The position numbers were made by a program, and so were the translations under genes. From CAWKDG01 sp963848355 (GTDB lineage: Bacteria; Actinomycetota; Acidimicrobiia; Acidimicrobiales; UBA8190), in the NCBI GenBank assembly GCA_963848355.1, contig CAWKDG010000002.1, positions 372,001 through 436,000 on the forward strand: a stretch of DNA of 64,000 bases, written 5' to 3'. Below are positions 16,678 to 24,884 of this stretch, in pieces (the first letter of the stretch is position 1; each line of letters starts with the position of its first letter). The notes beneath the pieces are model-generated. The model worked only from the letters and a program-made list of their open reading frames with translations. It was not told where the DNA came from and did no database searches.

Positions 16678-17364
16678 GTGCGGGTCAGTCGGACATTCGC
16701 CTTCCTCGACCTCTCGGGCTTCACGGCTCTGACCGAGTCCGAGGGAGACGAGCGGGCGGTCAGGGTCGTCACCGTCTTCCGGTCGACCTTGCGGGAGATC
16801 TGCTCCCGTCGGGCTGTGCGCATCGCCAAGTGGCTCGGCGACGGGGCGATGCTCGTGAGTGTCGAGACCAAACCCCTCGTGGCCGCCACACTGGAGATGA
16901 AGTTCGTGGCGGACGCATCGGCCGAACCGACGGCCATCAAATGCGGCATCACCATCGGCCAGGTCATCCTCCTCGAAGGTGACGACTACATCGGTCACGC
17001 CGTGAACGTGGCCTCCCGGCTGTGTGACATGGCCGTGGGCAACGAAGTTCTCGCCCTCTCCGAGGTGGAGGCGGCGCTGCCCGCCTGGGGACTGGTCGAG
17101 TCGACCGACGAGGTCAGTGTCCGCGGGTTGGAACATCCGTTGAGCATCGTGCGCCTCGGGCTCCACCAACCGGGGCACACGGCCATTCCCGACCCGGTGT
17201 GCGGGATCCCCCTGACGGAGGACACCGCCTTCGATCGGCGCCGCGACGCCAACGGCGCCACCTTGTTCTTCTGCTCCGACAGCTGCCTGGAGACGTGGAT
17301 GGAACGGCCGGCGACCTTCGTCAGCGAGGAGCCGGGGAGCATCCGTGAGGTATGGATGCGCTGA
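16678..17364 (+). CDS. Class III nucleotide cyclase domain fused to a YHS-like metal-binding domain
   Basis: 228-aa cytoplasmic protein. Residues 1-165 are a class III cyclase homology domain with both metal-binding aspartates (D11 in FLDLSGFT, D55 in KWLGDGAM), the purine-binding Lys (K51) and the transition-state Asn/Arg (NVASR, about 110-114), so it looks catalytically competent. Residues ~171-213 form a second domain, DPVCG...FFCSDSCLETW, matching the YHS/TRASH pattern of Cys residues that binds a transition metal. The fusion suggests a metal-responsive cyclase (inference). It starts at GTG 16678 and converges on the P450 gene with a 15-bp gap. Confidence 0.8.
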   Translation: MRVSRTFAFLDLSGFTALTESEGDERAVRVVTVFRSTLREICSRRAVRIAKWLGDGAMLVSVETKPLVAATLEMKFVADASAEPTAIKCGITIGQVILLEGDDYIGHAVNVASRLCDMAVGNEVLALSEVEAALPAWGLVESTDEVSVRGLEHPLSIVRLGLHQPGHTAIPDPVCGIPLTEDTAFDRRRDANGATLFFCSDSCLETWMERPATFVSEEPGSIREVWMR

Positions 17365-17379
17365 TACCCGGCGTCGCCC

Positions 17380-18654
17380 TCATGACGGCCCGCCGGCGGG
17401 CGCGGTGGCCGGTCGCCGCCGAAAGGTGACGGGCATGTGCTTCACCCCGGCATGTTTGTTGGTCCGGAAGCGTCGGACGGGTCCGTCGAGCCGGAAGTCC
17501 TCGAATCGCTCCAGCAGCTCCTCGAGCATGATCCTGATCTCGGCGCGGGCCAGGTTGGCGCCCAGGCAGAAATGGCTCCGGTAGCCGAAGGCCAGATGCG
17601 GATTGGGCTGGCGCCGGACGTCGAACCGGAAGGGATCGTCGAAGACCCCCTCATCGCGGTTGGCCGACGGCCACCACACGGTGACCTTGTCCCCGGCCCG
17701 GATCTCCCGGCCGGCCACCGCCACGTCGCGCGTGGCCGTCCGACGGTTGTACAGGGTGGGACTCGACCACCGCAGGATCTCCTCCACCGCACCGGGAACG
17801 AGTGTCCGGTCGGCCTGCAGCAGGGCCCACTGGTCGGGGTTCTCGATCAGGGCGGCCAGTCCCAGGGCGATGGCGTTGCGGGTCGTCTCGCTGCCGGCGG
17901 CGACGAGGAGATTGAAGAACATGAGCAGCTCGAGGTCGGACAAGGGCGCCGGCGTCCCGTCCTCCCCCTCGATGGTGGCGCCCGCCACGGTGGCCAGGAT
18001 GTCGTCGCCACCGTCGATCCGCTTGCGGGCCACCAACGCGGCGCCGTAGGCGGCCATGGCGGCGGAGGCCTCCTGGACGGCCGAGCTCGTCGTCCCGAGC
18101 TCCCGGTCGTCGTAGGTCAGGCTGGCTCCCGACCACGCCATGAGATCGTGGCGGTCCTCGTCGGGCACCCCCATCACCATGGCCGTGGCCTGGAGGGGGA
18201 GCTCCACGGCCACGTCCATCAGGAAGTCACAGCGGCCCTGGTCGACCACGCCGTCGAGGATGACGGCGGTCCGGTGGCGGAGCTCTCCTTCGAGCAGGGC
18301 GAGGGCGCGTGGGGCCACCGCCGGGGTCACCAGACGCCGGATGCGCTGATGGCGGGGGTCGTCCATCATGTTCAGCAGCACACCGGCGGCGAACCCGAAG
18401 GGGAGGTCCTCGATCAGGGTGCCGCCGCCGGCGGCGTCGGCCGCCCCCGCCGACGAGAAGGTCGCGGCGTCGGAGACGACGGTGAGAACGTGGGCATGGC
18501 TGCTCACCACCCAGAAGCCGACGTCGCCCGGGGTGTGGCTCGTCGGTGGATGCCACCACACCGGGGCCTCGCCGCGCAGGAACGTGAAGACCTCGTCGGG
18601 GAACCCCTCCCCGAAGCGGTCGAGGTCGGTGAGGTCGATCTCGTCCAGTCTCAT
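17380..18654 (-). CDS. Cytochrome P450, CYP124/125/142-like
   Basis: 424-aa soluble P450. I-helix oxygen-binding segment LLVAAGSETTRNAI, ExxR in VEEILRWSSP, and the heme-Cys loop FGYRSHFCLGANLARAE. The C-terminus FRTNKHAGVKHMPVTF resembles mycobacterial CYP124, CYP125 and CYP142, which hydroxylate the terminal carbon of cholesterol or methyl-branched chains. It follows a methyltransferase gene by 15 bp on the same strand, and the pair is preceded by a palindrome matching the KstR operator, which independently supports a steroid or branched-lipid role. The electron-transfer partners are not in the window. Confidence 0.9.
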   Translation of the reverse strand: MRLDEIDLTDLDRFGEGFPDEVFTFLRGEAPVWWHPPTSHTPGDVGFWVVSSHAHVLTVVSDAATFSSAGAADAAGGGTLIEDLPFGFAAGVLLNMMDDPRHQRIRRLVTPAVAPRALALLEGELRHRTAVILDGVVDQGRCDFLMDVAVELPLQATAMVMGVPDEDRHDLMAWSGASLTYDDRELGTTSSAVQEASAAMAAYGAALVARKRIDGGDDILATVAGATIEGEDGTPAPLSDLELLMFFNLLVAAGSETTRNAIALGLAALIENPDQWALLQADRTLVPGAVEEILRWSSPTLYNRRTATRDVAVAGREIRAGDKVTVWWPSANRDEGVFDDPFRFDVRRQPNPHLAFGYRSHFCLGANLARAEIRIMLEELLERFEDFRLDGPVRRFRTNKHAGVKHMPVTFRRRPATAPAGGPS

Positions 18655-18669
18655 CCGGCGCCCCGCTTC

Positions 18670-19347
18670 TCAGTCGCGCACGACGAGACGAAAGCCACCG
18701 TCGATGCTCTCGAGGTCCCGGAGATACCCGTACCGCTTCTCCCACGTCCCGTCGTCGAGGTCGGAGCGCAGCCGTTGCATCCGGCGCCTCACCAGCTCGT
18801 CGTCCAACAGCGCCAGTCCCGACATGCAGGAACGGATCTCGGGGTCCAGGTAGGCCCGAGGCCGGTTCCAGAAGGCCCAGTTGAAGGCGTCGATGCAGTC
18901 GGCGGGAACGGGCACCACCTCGATGCGGTCGGCCCCGATCACCTCGGCCACCGTGTCGGGGCCGATGATGTTCGTCGACGGCAGGGCATTCGATTCGGGG
19001 ACGTAATCCTCGAAGAACCAGAACGTCTTGTGCACGACCGGGTCGAAGGTGAGGACCACCACGCGTCGAGCGACCCGGGCCATCTCGGTCAGGCCGGCGA
19101 TGACGTCCGTCCAGTGGTGGATGGTCAACACGGCCTGGGCGGCGTCGAAGGCGTCGTCCCCGAAGGGGAGCCGCTCGGCCACCGCCTGCACGGCCGGGGC
19201 CGAACCGCGGCGGCGTTGGCCGATCATCACCCCCGACGGTTCCACCGCCACCACCACTCTGTCGGCCGACTCGTAGGAGCCTGTCCCGGCGCCCACGTTG
19301 ACCACGGCTCTGGCGTCGCCCAGGGCGCGTCCGATCTGCGCGGCCAC
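18670..19347 (-). CDS. Class I SAM-dependent methyltransferase
   Basis: At least 225 aa, with SAM motif I VVNVGAGTGSYE, motif II VVVAVEPSG, a post-motif AERLPFGDDAFDAAQAV, and HHW/ARVARR segments typical of UbiE-like enzymes. The first usable start is GTG 19347. Upstream in the same frame, about 19348-19410, the reading YDRIGTVYARHRRPDPR is the normal N-terminus of this family, but no ATG, GTG or TTG precedes it before a stop. A GTC stands behind GGAGGAGCC where a GTG would be expected. The gene therefore either lost its start, uses a non-canonical one, or contains a base-call error. It probably forms a unit with the P450. Confidence 0.75.
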   Translation of the reverse strand: MAAQIGRALGDARAVVNVGAGTGSYESADRVVVAVEPSGVMIGQRRRGSAPAVQAVAERLPFGDDAFDAAQAVLTIHHWTDVIAGLTEMARVARRVVVLTFDPVVHKTFWFFEDYVPESNALPSTNIIGPDTVAEVIGADRIEVVPVPADCIDAFNWAFWNRPRAYLDPEIRSCMSGLALLDDELVRRRMQRLRSDLDDGTWEKRYGYLRDLESIDGGFRLVVRD

Positions 19348-20549
19348 CCGGGGATCGGGGCGGCGGTGGCGGGCGTAGACCGTCCCGATGCGGTCGTACC
19401 CCGGTCCCGACCTCCCGCTGTCAGTCGTGACGGCTCCTCCCCCTCGGTGCGTCGGCCTCTCCCCGTCAGACTAGAACGCGTTCTAGTTTCGGGCAAGGAC
19501 GCTCGTCTCGCCGGCCCGGCGCCAGGGCTCAGCCGGCGTCGTGCCGTCCCCGGAGGAGCGGACTCGCGGATCGCGCGCCGTCCCCCGGCCGTCCTCCGGC
19601 GCCGCCAGGCCATGCCCGACAGGGCCTCGAGGACGATGCGGTTGGCCAGATAGGCCGTGATCTCGGCGTGGTCGTAGGGGGGTGCCACCTCGACCACGTC
19701 GAGACCGGCCACGGGAAGCTCCATGGCCAGCCGGCGCACGGCGTCCAGCAGGGCCCGCGCCGACAACCCGCCCGGTTCCGGCGTCCCCGTCCCGGGCGCC
19801 GATCCGGGATCGACGACATCGACGTCGACCGAGAGGAACACGGCGTCACAGTCGTCGAGGGCGATAGCAGACGCCTCGGTGAGACACTCGTCCAGGCCCC
19901 GTGCCGTCACCTCGGTCATCTCGTAGCTGCGCATCCCCTGCTCGTCCATCCAGGCCAGGGTCTCGGGTTCCGGCCAGTAGCCCCGGAGGCCGATCTGGAG
20001 GAAGCGGTCGCCACGGGTGGCACCCGATTCGATCAGTCGCCGCATGGGGGTCCCGTGGCCGAGCAGCGACCCGAATTGCGTGTCACCGGTGTCGGCGTGG
20101 GCGTCGAAATGGATCACCGAGACGCGGCCCCAGCCCACCTGTCGGGCCACACCGGTGACGTCGGGCAGCGCGATGGTGTGGTCGCCCCCGAGGACCACCG
20201 GCACCGCCCCCGCACCGGCCACCGTCTCCACAGCCCGTTCGAGGTGTTCCAGAGAACCCTCGATGTCACCGGCGGGCATCTCGACGTCGCCCACGTCGAC
20301 CACGCCCAGCTCGACGAGCGGATCCACGCCCAGAGCCAGGTGGGGACGCCGGCCGTCGTGAGGCAGATAGTCGGTGACGCGGATGGCCTGGGGACCGAAG
20401 CGACACCCCGGACGGTGCGACGTCCCTCCGTCGAACGGGGCCCCGATCACCACCGCCGCGGCACCGGCGAAGCTCGCCGGATCGTCGAGGTGCGCCGCCG
20501 GCACACCGACGAACGTGACATCGGGTCCGTACATCGGCGGCGGGCTCAT
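19227..20549 (-). CDS. Agmatinase/arginase-family ureohydrolase with anomalous C-terminal extension
   Basis: Ureohydrolase homology covers roughly the first 320 residues: GGDHT, HFDAHADTG and SVDVDVVDP provide the di-manganese ligands. It would hydrolyse a guanidino compound to urea plus an amine. The family normally ends soon after EALSGMAWRRR (about 19600), but here no stop occurs until 19227, so the frame runs through the palindromic operator and about 120 bp into the methyltransferase gene. The tail is not family-like; a frameshift or lost stop near 19590 is likely. Start ATG 20549 (MSPPPMYGP); an ATG three codons earlier is possible. Confidence 0.75.
   Translation of the reverse strand: MSPPPMYGPDVTFVGVPAAHLDDPASFAGAAAVVIGAPFDGGTSHRPGCRFGPQAIRVTDYLPHDGRRPHLALGVDPLVELGVVDVGDVEMPAGDIEGSLEHLERAVETVAGAGAVPVVLGGDHTIALPDVTGVARQVGWGRVSVIHFDAHADTGDTQFGSLLGHGTPMRRLIESGATRGDRFLQIGLRGYWPEPETLAWMDEQGMRSYEMTEVTARGLDECLTEASAIALDDCDAVFLSVDVDVVDPGSAPGTGTPEPGGLSARALLDAVRRLAMELPVAGLDVVEVAPPYDHAEITAYLANRIVLEALSGMAWRRRRTAGGRRAIRESAPPGTARRRLSPGAGPARRASLPETRTRSSLTGRGRRTEGEEPSRLTAGGRDRGTTASGRSTPATAAPIPGWPRRSDAPWATPEPWSTWAPGQAPTSRPTEWWWRWNRRG
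19470..19487. promoter_or_regulatory. KstR-like palindromic operator
   Basis: ACTAGAACGCGTTCTAGT is a perfect 18-bp palindrome containing TAGAACGCGTTCTA, which fits the mycobacterial KstR consensus TnnAACnnGTTnnA exactly. It lies 123-140 bp upstream of the methyltransferase start, ahead of the methyltransferase-P450 pair. KstR is a TetR-family repressor of cholesterol catabolism released by a cholesterol-derived CoA thioester; that such a regulator acts here is inference. Confidence 0.7.
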
Positions 20550-20655
20550 GCGTCGCATTCTGTCCGCAAACGCCCCACGGCGGGCGGGCCGGGCGCCGGA
20601 CACGACATTCGGGCATGCTCAGAAGCGTCCGCGCCCCGTCCACCGAGGTCCCTCC

Positions 20656-22261
20656 GTGCCGCTCAACGGCGTGATCCAGCGACGAGAGTTCCTCCACCGG
20701 GCGGCCGTCGCCGTGGCGGCGACCACGTCGGCCGCCCTCGCCGGTTGCGGCGGCGCGCCGAGCGCCTCCTCCCGTGTCCGCTCCTCCACCACCCGGCCGG
20801 CTCCGCCGCCGCCGACGACGGAGGTCCTCGACCCGGCGGCATGGTCGGTGCTGGCCCGGTCCCTCGACGGCACCCTCGTCCTGCCCTCGGCGGCCGCCTA
20901 CGCCACCGCCAAGCTCGTCTACAACCTGCGCTTCGCCGGCGTCGACCCGGCCGCCGTGGCCTACTGCGCCTCGGCCCCCGACGTCGCCGCGGTGCATCGC
21001 CTTCGCCCGGGACCACGGCGTCGCCGCCATGCCCCGCAGCGGAGGACACAGCTACGGCGGCTACTCGACGGGTCCCGGTCTCGTCATCGACGTCTCCCGC
21101 CTGAACACCGTCTCCCCCGACCCGGCGCAGATGCAGGCGGTCATCGGGTCCGGCACCCAGCTCGTCGACGTCTACAACCAGCTGTCGAGCGCCGGGATGC
21201 TGCTCCCGGCGGGCTCGTGCCCGACCGTAGGGATCGCCGGGCTCACCCTCGGCGGCGGCATCGGCGTCGTCGGACGGAAGTACGGGCTCACGTGTGACAA
21301 CCTCGTCGCCCTCGACGTCGTCACGGCCGACGGCCGCCTGCTCACCTGCACGGCCGACGACCACGCCGACCTCTTCTGGGCCAGCCGGGGCGGCGGTGGC
21401 GGCAACTTCGGGATCGCCACCTCCTTCACCTTCGGGCTCCACCCGCTCCCCGAGCTCGCCCTCTTCACCATCAACTGGCCCTGGGCGGCGGCGGCCGAGG
21501 TGCTCGGCGGGTGGCAGGAGTGGATGGCGACGGCCCCCGACGAGCTGTGGTCGAACTGCCAGCTGCAGTCGGCCGGCAGCGACGGATTGAACGTCCGCAG
21601 CAACGGTGTCTTCGTCGGGGACGCCGACGCCCTGCCCTCTCTGCTGCAGCCGCTGCTCGCCACGGGGACGCCCACCGACCAGTTCGTCGGTCCCGACTCC
21701 TACCTCCACGCCATGCTGGTGGAAGCGGGGTGCGAGGACCTGAGCGTGGGCCAGTGCCACCTGGCGGGGGAGAACGCTGTCGCCACCCTGTCCCGATCCT
21801 CCTTCGCGGCGACGTCCGCCTACCTGGTGTCGGCACTGCCCCCCGCCGGCGTCGACGCCGCCGTGCAGGCCGTCCAACTGCTCCACGCAGACGTCCCGCT
21901 CTTGGGCGGGGGCCTCGTCTTCGACTCGTACGGGGGTGCGATCAATCGCGTAGCCCCCGATGCCACCGCCTTCGTCCACCGCCGTGCTCGCTGCGGCCTC
22001 CAGGCGAGCACGTCGTGGGCGCCGGGAGACCCGCCGTCGACGGTGGAGGCGGCCCAGGCGTGGTTGGCCCACGCCTCCGGTGCCTTGGCACCGTTCGTCA
22101 GCGGCGCCGCTTATCAGAACTACATCGACCCCACCCTGACCGACTGGGCCGAGGCCTACTACGGCGCCAACCTCCCCCGGCTCGTCGCCGTCAAACACCG
22201 GTACGACCCCGACGACGTCTTCCATTTCGCCCAGTCCATCCCTACGACCCTCTCCTCCTGA
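20656..22261 (+). pseudogene. Tat-exported FAD-linked oxidase (BBE-type), frameshifted
   Basis: Reads as a ~535-aa berberine-bridge-like oxidase. The N-terminus QRREFLHRAAVAVAATTS is a twin-arginine signal followed by a lipobox LAGC, so a lipoprotein exported in folded form is expected. After AAYCASAPDVAAV (about 20990) the homology moves to another frame: CIAFARDHGVAAMPRSGGHS (FAD-binding PP loop with His), GLTLGGGIGVVGRKYGL and C-terminal YYGANLPRLVAVKHRYDPDD. One extra base (or two missing) between 20985 and 21003 explains it. Start GTG 20656, with GTG 20671 an alternative. It could be a real lesion or a sequencing error. Confidence 0.75.
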
Positions 22262-22288
22262 ACCGGTTCAGGCCACCCCGAGCCCGGT

Positions 22289-22747
22289 TCAGGCCCCTCC
22301 GAGGATCTCGGGTCCGGCCAGCAGGTGACGGCTCACGTCGCCGACCAGGTCGGTGGTGAACCGGCGTTCGGCGAAGCGCCACCCACCGTCGCGGCGTTCG
22401 AAGCGGTCCCGGTAGCGGCCGGCGACGATCGGCTGCAGCCCGAGACCGTCGACGGCCTGCAGCACGGTGAAGTACGACCGTGCCTTCGCCGTTCCCGCGC
22501 CCTCGTCCACCTCGATGACCACGTTGGTCGTCACGTGCTTGGTGCGGGGCGTCCCGTCGTCGTGCATGCGGATGGTCGAGCGCAACAGCGCCAGGATCTT
22601 GTCCCGGCCCCGCAGACCGGCCTCCACCCCGTCGATGCCGATCACGGCATCGGCCAGCAGAGCACCGACCCCGTCGAGGTCGCCGTCGTCGACGAAGGCG
22701 GCATAGGAGAAGATCAGGTTCTCGATGGACCGCTCGGCATCAGGCAT
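22289..22747 (-). CDS. SnoaL-like nuclear transport factor 2 family protein
   Basis: 152-aa NTF2-like fold protein. MPDAERSIENLIFSYAAFVDDGDLDGVGALL is the usual N-terminal helix pair of SnoaL_4-type domains, with TKHVTTNVVIEVDEG and a C-terminal GGWRFAERRF. Members are small isomerases, dehydratases or hydroxylase partners for polyketide, steroid or aromatic substrates. The start ATG 22747 is chosen because the N-terminus matches the family; open frame upstream belongs to the neighbouring VOC gene region. It converges with the FAD oxidase gene, leaving 27 bp that contain two copies of CCGGTTCAGGCC. Confidence 0.8.
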   Translation of the reverse strand: MPDAERSIENLIFSYAAFVDDGDLDGVGALLADAVIGIDGVEAGLRGRDKILALLRSTIRMHDDGTPRTKHVTTNVVIEVDEGAGTAKARSYFTVLQAVDGLGLQPIVAGRYRDRFERRDGGWRFAERRFTTDLVGDVSRHLLAGPEILGGA

Positions 22748-22815
22748 CGGGGCGACGGTACCCGAGGGCACCGACCGCCGCCCGTCGGGGACCCCGGCGT
22801 CACCCGGCGGCGGGA

Positions 22816-23256
22816 TCAGCCGGGGATCTTCATCAGCTCGATCCGCACCCCGTCGGGGTCGGTGCAGTAGACGAAGTCGAGCGGCCTCCCCCGCACTTCG
22901 AAGGTGGTGCGGCTCCCGGCGACGACGGTCCCCCCCAGACGCTCGACGGTGGCCGCCACCGCGTCCACGTCGTCCACCCGCACCGACAGATGGGTCAGAC
23001 CGAGCTGGTTCATGGGTCGACGCACGGGTTCGCCGACCGCGCCCGGCGAGGCGAAGTGCAGCAGCTCGATGGCCACGCCGTCGCGACGGACGAACTGTGA
23101 ACGCAGGACCACCCCGTCGAGCTCCATGAGCCGGCCGAATTCGTTCCCCACGGCGTGGGACTCGGCGGGGACGAAGTCCAGCGCCTCGCAATAGAAGCGC
23201 AGCGACCTCTCCAGGTCCGAGACGCAGATCCCCAGGTGCGAGAACGTCGTTGTCAT
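22816..23256 (-). CDS. VOC family (glyoxalase/extradiol dioxygenase fold) protein
   Basis: 146-aa protein with two betaalphabetabetabeta modules: MTTTFSHLGICVSDLERSLRFYCEALDF and, in the second half, LTHLSVRVDDVDAVAATVERLG ending VYCTDPDGVRIELMKIPG. His in the first strand, His of LTHLSV and Glu of IELMK are the probable metal ligands. GGAGGAGA lies just before ATG 23256. It precedes the SnoaL gene by 68 bp on the same strand, so the two may act on the same substrate. Reaction unknown. Confidence 0.85.
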   Translation of the reverse strand: MTTTFSHLGICVSDLERSLRFYCEALDFVPAESHAVGNEFGRLMELDGVVLRSQFVRRDGVAIELLHFASPGAVGEPVRRPMNQLGLTHLSVRVDDVDAVAATVERLGGTVVAGSRTTFEVRGRPLDFVYCTDPDGVRIELMKIPG

Positions 23257-23337
23257 CGTGGTCTCCTCCATCGTGGGGCCGAGCTTCTCCCCATCCCGGG
23301 CACGAGCACCGGGCACACGACCGGCCATACTGTCCGG

Positions 23338-24456
23338 GTGCAGAGCACCACGTCAGTTCCGGGCGACTTCCCCGGCTCGGGAGACTTCGACTCCGCACGA
23401 GCCGACCTGCCCACCCGCTTCCGCGGTCACGCGCAGGTCATGGCCCGCCACGGGCGATCACCACTGTCCATCGCCCTCATGCAGGGAGCGGCCGACGATC
23501 TCGAGGCCGGCGGGATCGTGGCCGAGCTCTACCGCGGCGTCCCCCTCCCGGCGGGACAGGCACCGGCCCTGCGTCTCCTGGCCGCCCTCCACCGCCTGGT
23601 CCTGGCCGGCCGGGCGCCCGACCTCGCCGCCTACTACCCGAGCGTCGGCGGCGTCGTTCCCCCCGACGGGGTGTGGCCGGTGGCCGAGCGGACGCTGCGG
23701 GCCCACGCGGCGGAGCTCCGGGTGGTGCTGCGGCGCGGCGTCCAGACCAACGAACCGGGCCGCTCGGCGGTGTTGTTCGGGGTCCTGCTGTGGATCGCCG
23801 ATCGCTACCGTCGGCCCATCCGGCTCCTCGAGATCGGCGCCAGCGCCGGGCTCAACCTCCTGGCCGAGAACTTCGCCTATCGCAGCAACGGCATCCTCCT
23901 CGGCGATCCCGAGTCGCCCGTCGTCCTCGAAGGGCCGTGGGTCGGCACGCCGGTCCCCGACCCCATCGAGGCGGAGACCCTTCTGACGGTGGTCGAGCGA
24001 CGCGGCTGTGACGTCTCACCGATCGACGCCACCAGCCCCGACGGGCGACTGGCGTTGCTCTCCTACATCTGGCCCGACGAGCCCAAGCGGCTGTCGCGCA
24101 TGCGCGCCGCGCTCGAGGTGGCCGAGCGCTTCCCGCCCATCGTGGACGAGGCGCCCGCCGGGACATGGATCCCCCGGGTGCTGGCCGAGCGCCAGAGCTC
24201 GACCGTCCAACTCGTCTGGCAGTCGGTCTTCGCCCAGTACCTCACGAACGAGGACCGCGCCGACCTCGCCGCCACCATGGCCGACGCCGGGGCCCGGGCC
24301 ACCGACGACGTGCCCCTCGTCTGGGCCCGGATGGAGCCGTCGGCCGATCCCCTCCAGGGCTTCCGGGTCACCGTGACGTGCTGGCCCGGAGGCGAGGAGA
24401 CACTCGTGGCCCGGTCGGGGGACCACGGCCCGCCCGTGCGCTGGACACGGGAATAG
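23338..24456 (+). CDS. DUF2332 family protein
   Basis: 372-aa protein of the actinobacterial DUF2332 family: LPTRFRGHAQVMARHGRSPL, LLEIGASAGLNLLAENFAYR and, near the C-terminus, VPLVWARMEPSAD. The segment EIGASAGLN looks like a SAM-binding glycine loop, but methyltransferase activity has not been established for the family. Starts at GTG 23338, divergent from the VOC gene with 81 bp between them. Function not known. Confidence 0.85.
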   Translation: MQSTTSVPGDFPGSGDFDSARADLPTRFRGHAQVMARHGRSPLSIALMQGAADDLEAGGIVAELYRGVPLPAGQAPALRLLAALHRLVLAGRAPDLAAYYPSVGGVVPPDGVWPVAERTLRAHAAELRVVLRRGVQTNEPGRSAVLFGVLLWIADRYRRPIRLLEIGASAGLNLLAENFAYRSNGILLGDPESPVVLEGPWVGTPVPDPIEAETLLTVVERRGCDVSPIDATSPDGRLALLSYIWPDEPKRLSRMRAALEVAERFPPIVDEAPAGTWIPRVLAERQSSTVQLVWQSVFAQYLTNEDRADLAATMADAGARATDDVPLVWARMEPSADPLQGFRVTVTCWPGGEETLVARSGDHGPPVRWTRE

Positions 24457-24480
24457 AACGCGGCGCCGTCGGACGGCCGC

Positions 24481-24868
24481 CTACCGCCCGCCGGGCTCGT
24501 CCAGCTGTTCCATGAACTCCAGCCTGATCTGTCCCGGGCGCCTCGACGAAGACGATCCGCCGGCGACCGAACGTGCCGCTCACCTCGGCCGGCCCCCACA
24601 GCACCGTGTGACCCTCGATCTCGGCGTCGAGGTCGTCGGTGAACAGCGCCGGGTGCAGGAAGCAGTCGTCGGGCAGGTCGACGGCGTCCTCGTACAGGGC
24701 GCGGGTGAAGAGGGTGATCATGACCGGTCCGAGAAAGACGTCGGCCCGCTCACCGCCGTGCCACGGCATCCGGTCGCGCACCTCGGCGCCGGCCGCGTCG
24801 TAGAAGGCCACGGCGGCATCGAGATCGCCGACCTTCACGGCCAGGTTGGCCAGGCCCGTCACCGTCAC
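24481..24868 (-). pseudogene. VOC family protein, frameshifted near its C-terminus
   Basis: About 128 aa: MTVTGLANLAVKVGDLDAAVAFY, VMITLFTRALYED, HPALFTDDLDAEI and FGRRRIVFVEAPG are a normal VOC domain. The frame then leaves the family. Deleting one base near 24532 gives QIRLEFMEQLDEPGGR and a TAG at 24481, the expected end. Without the correction the frame runs on to 24368 inside the DUF2332 gene on the opposite strand. Single-base lesion or sequencing error. The upstream neighbour on the same strand is the amidohydrolase, 16 bp away. Confidence 0.75.
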
Positions 24869-24884
24869 CGCGCCACGTCCCGGT

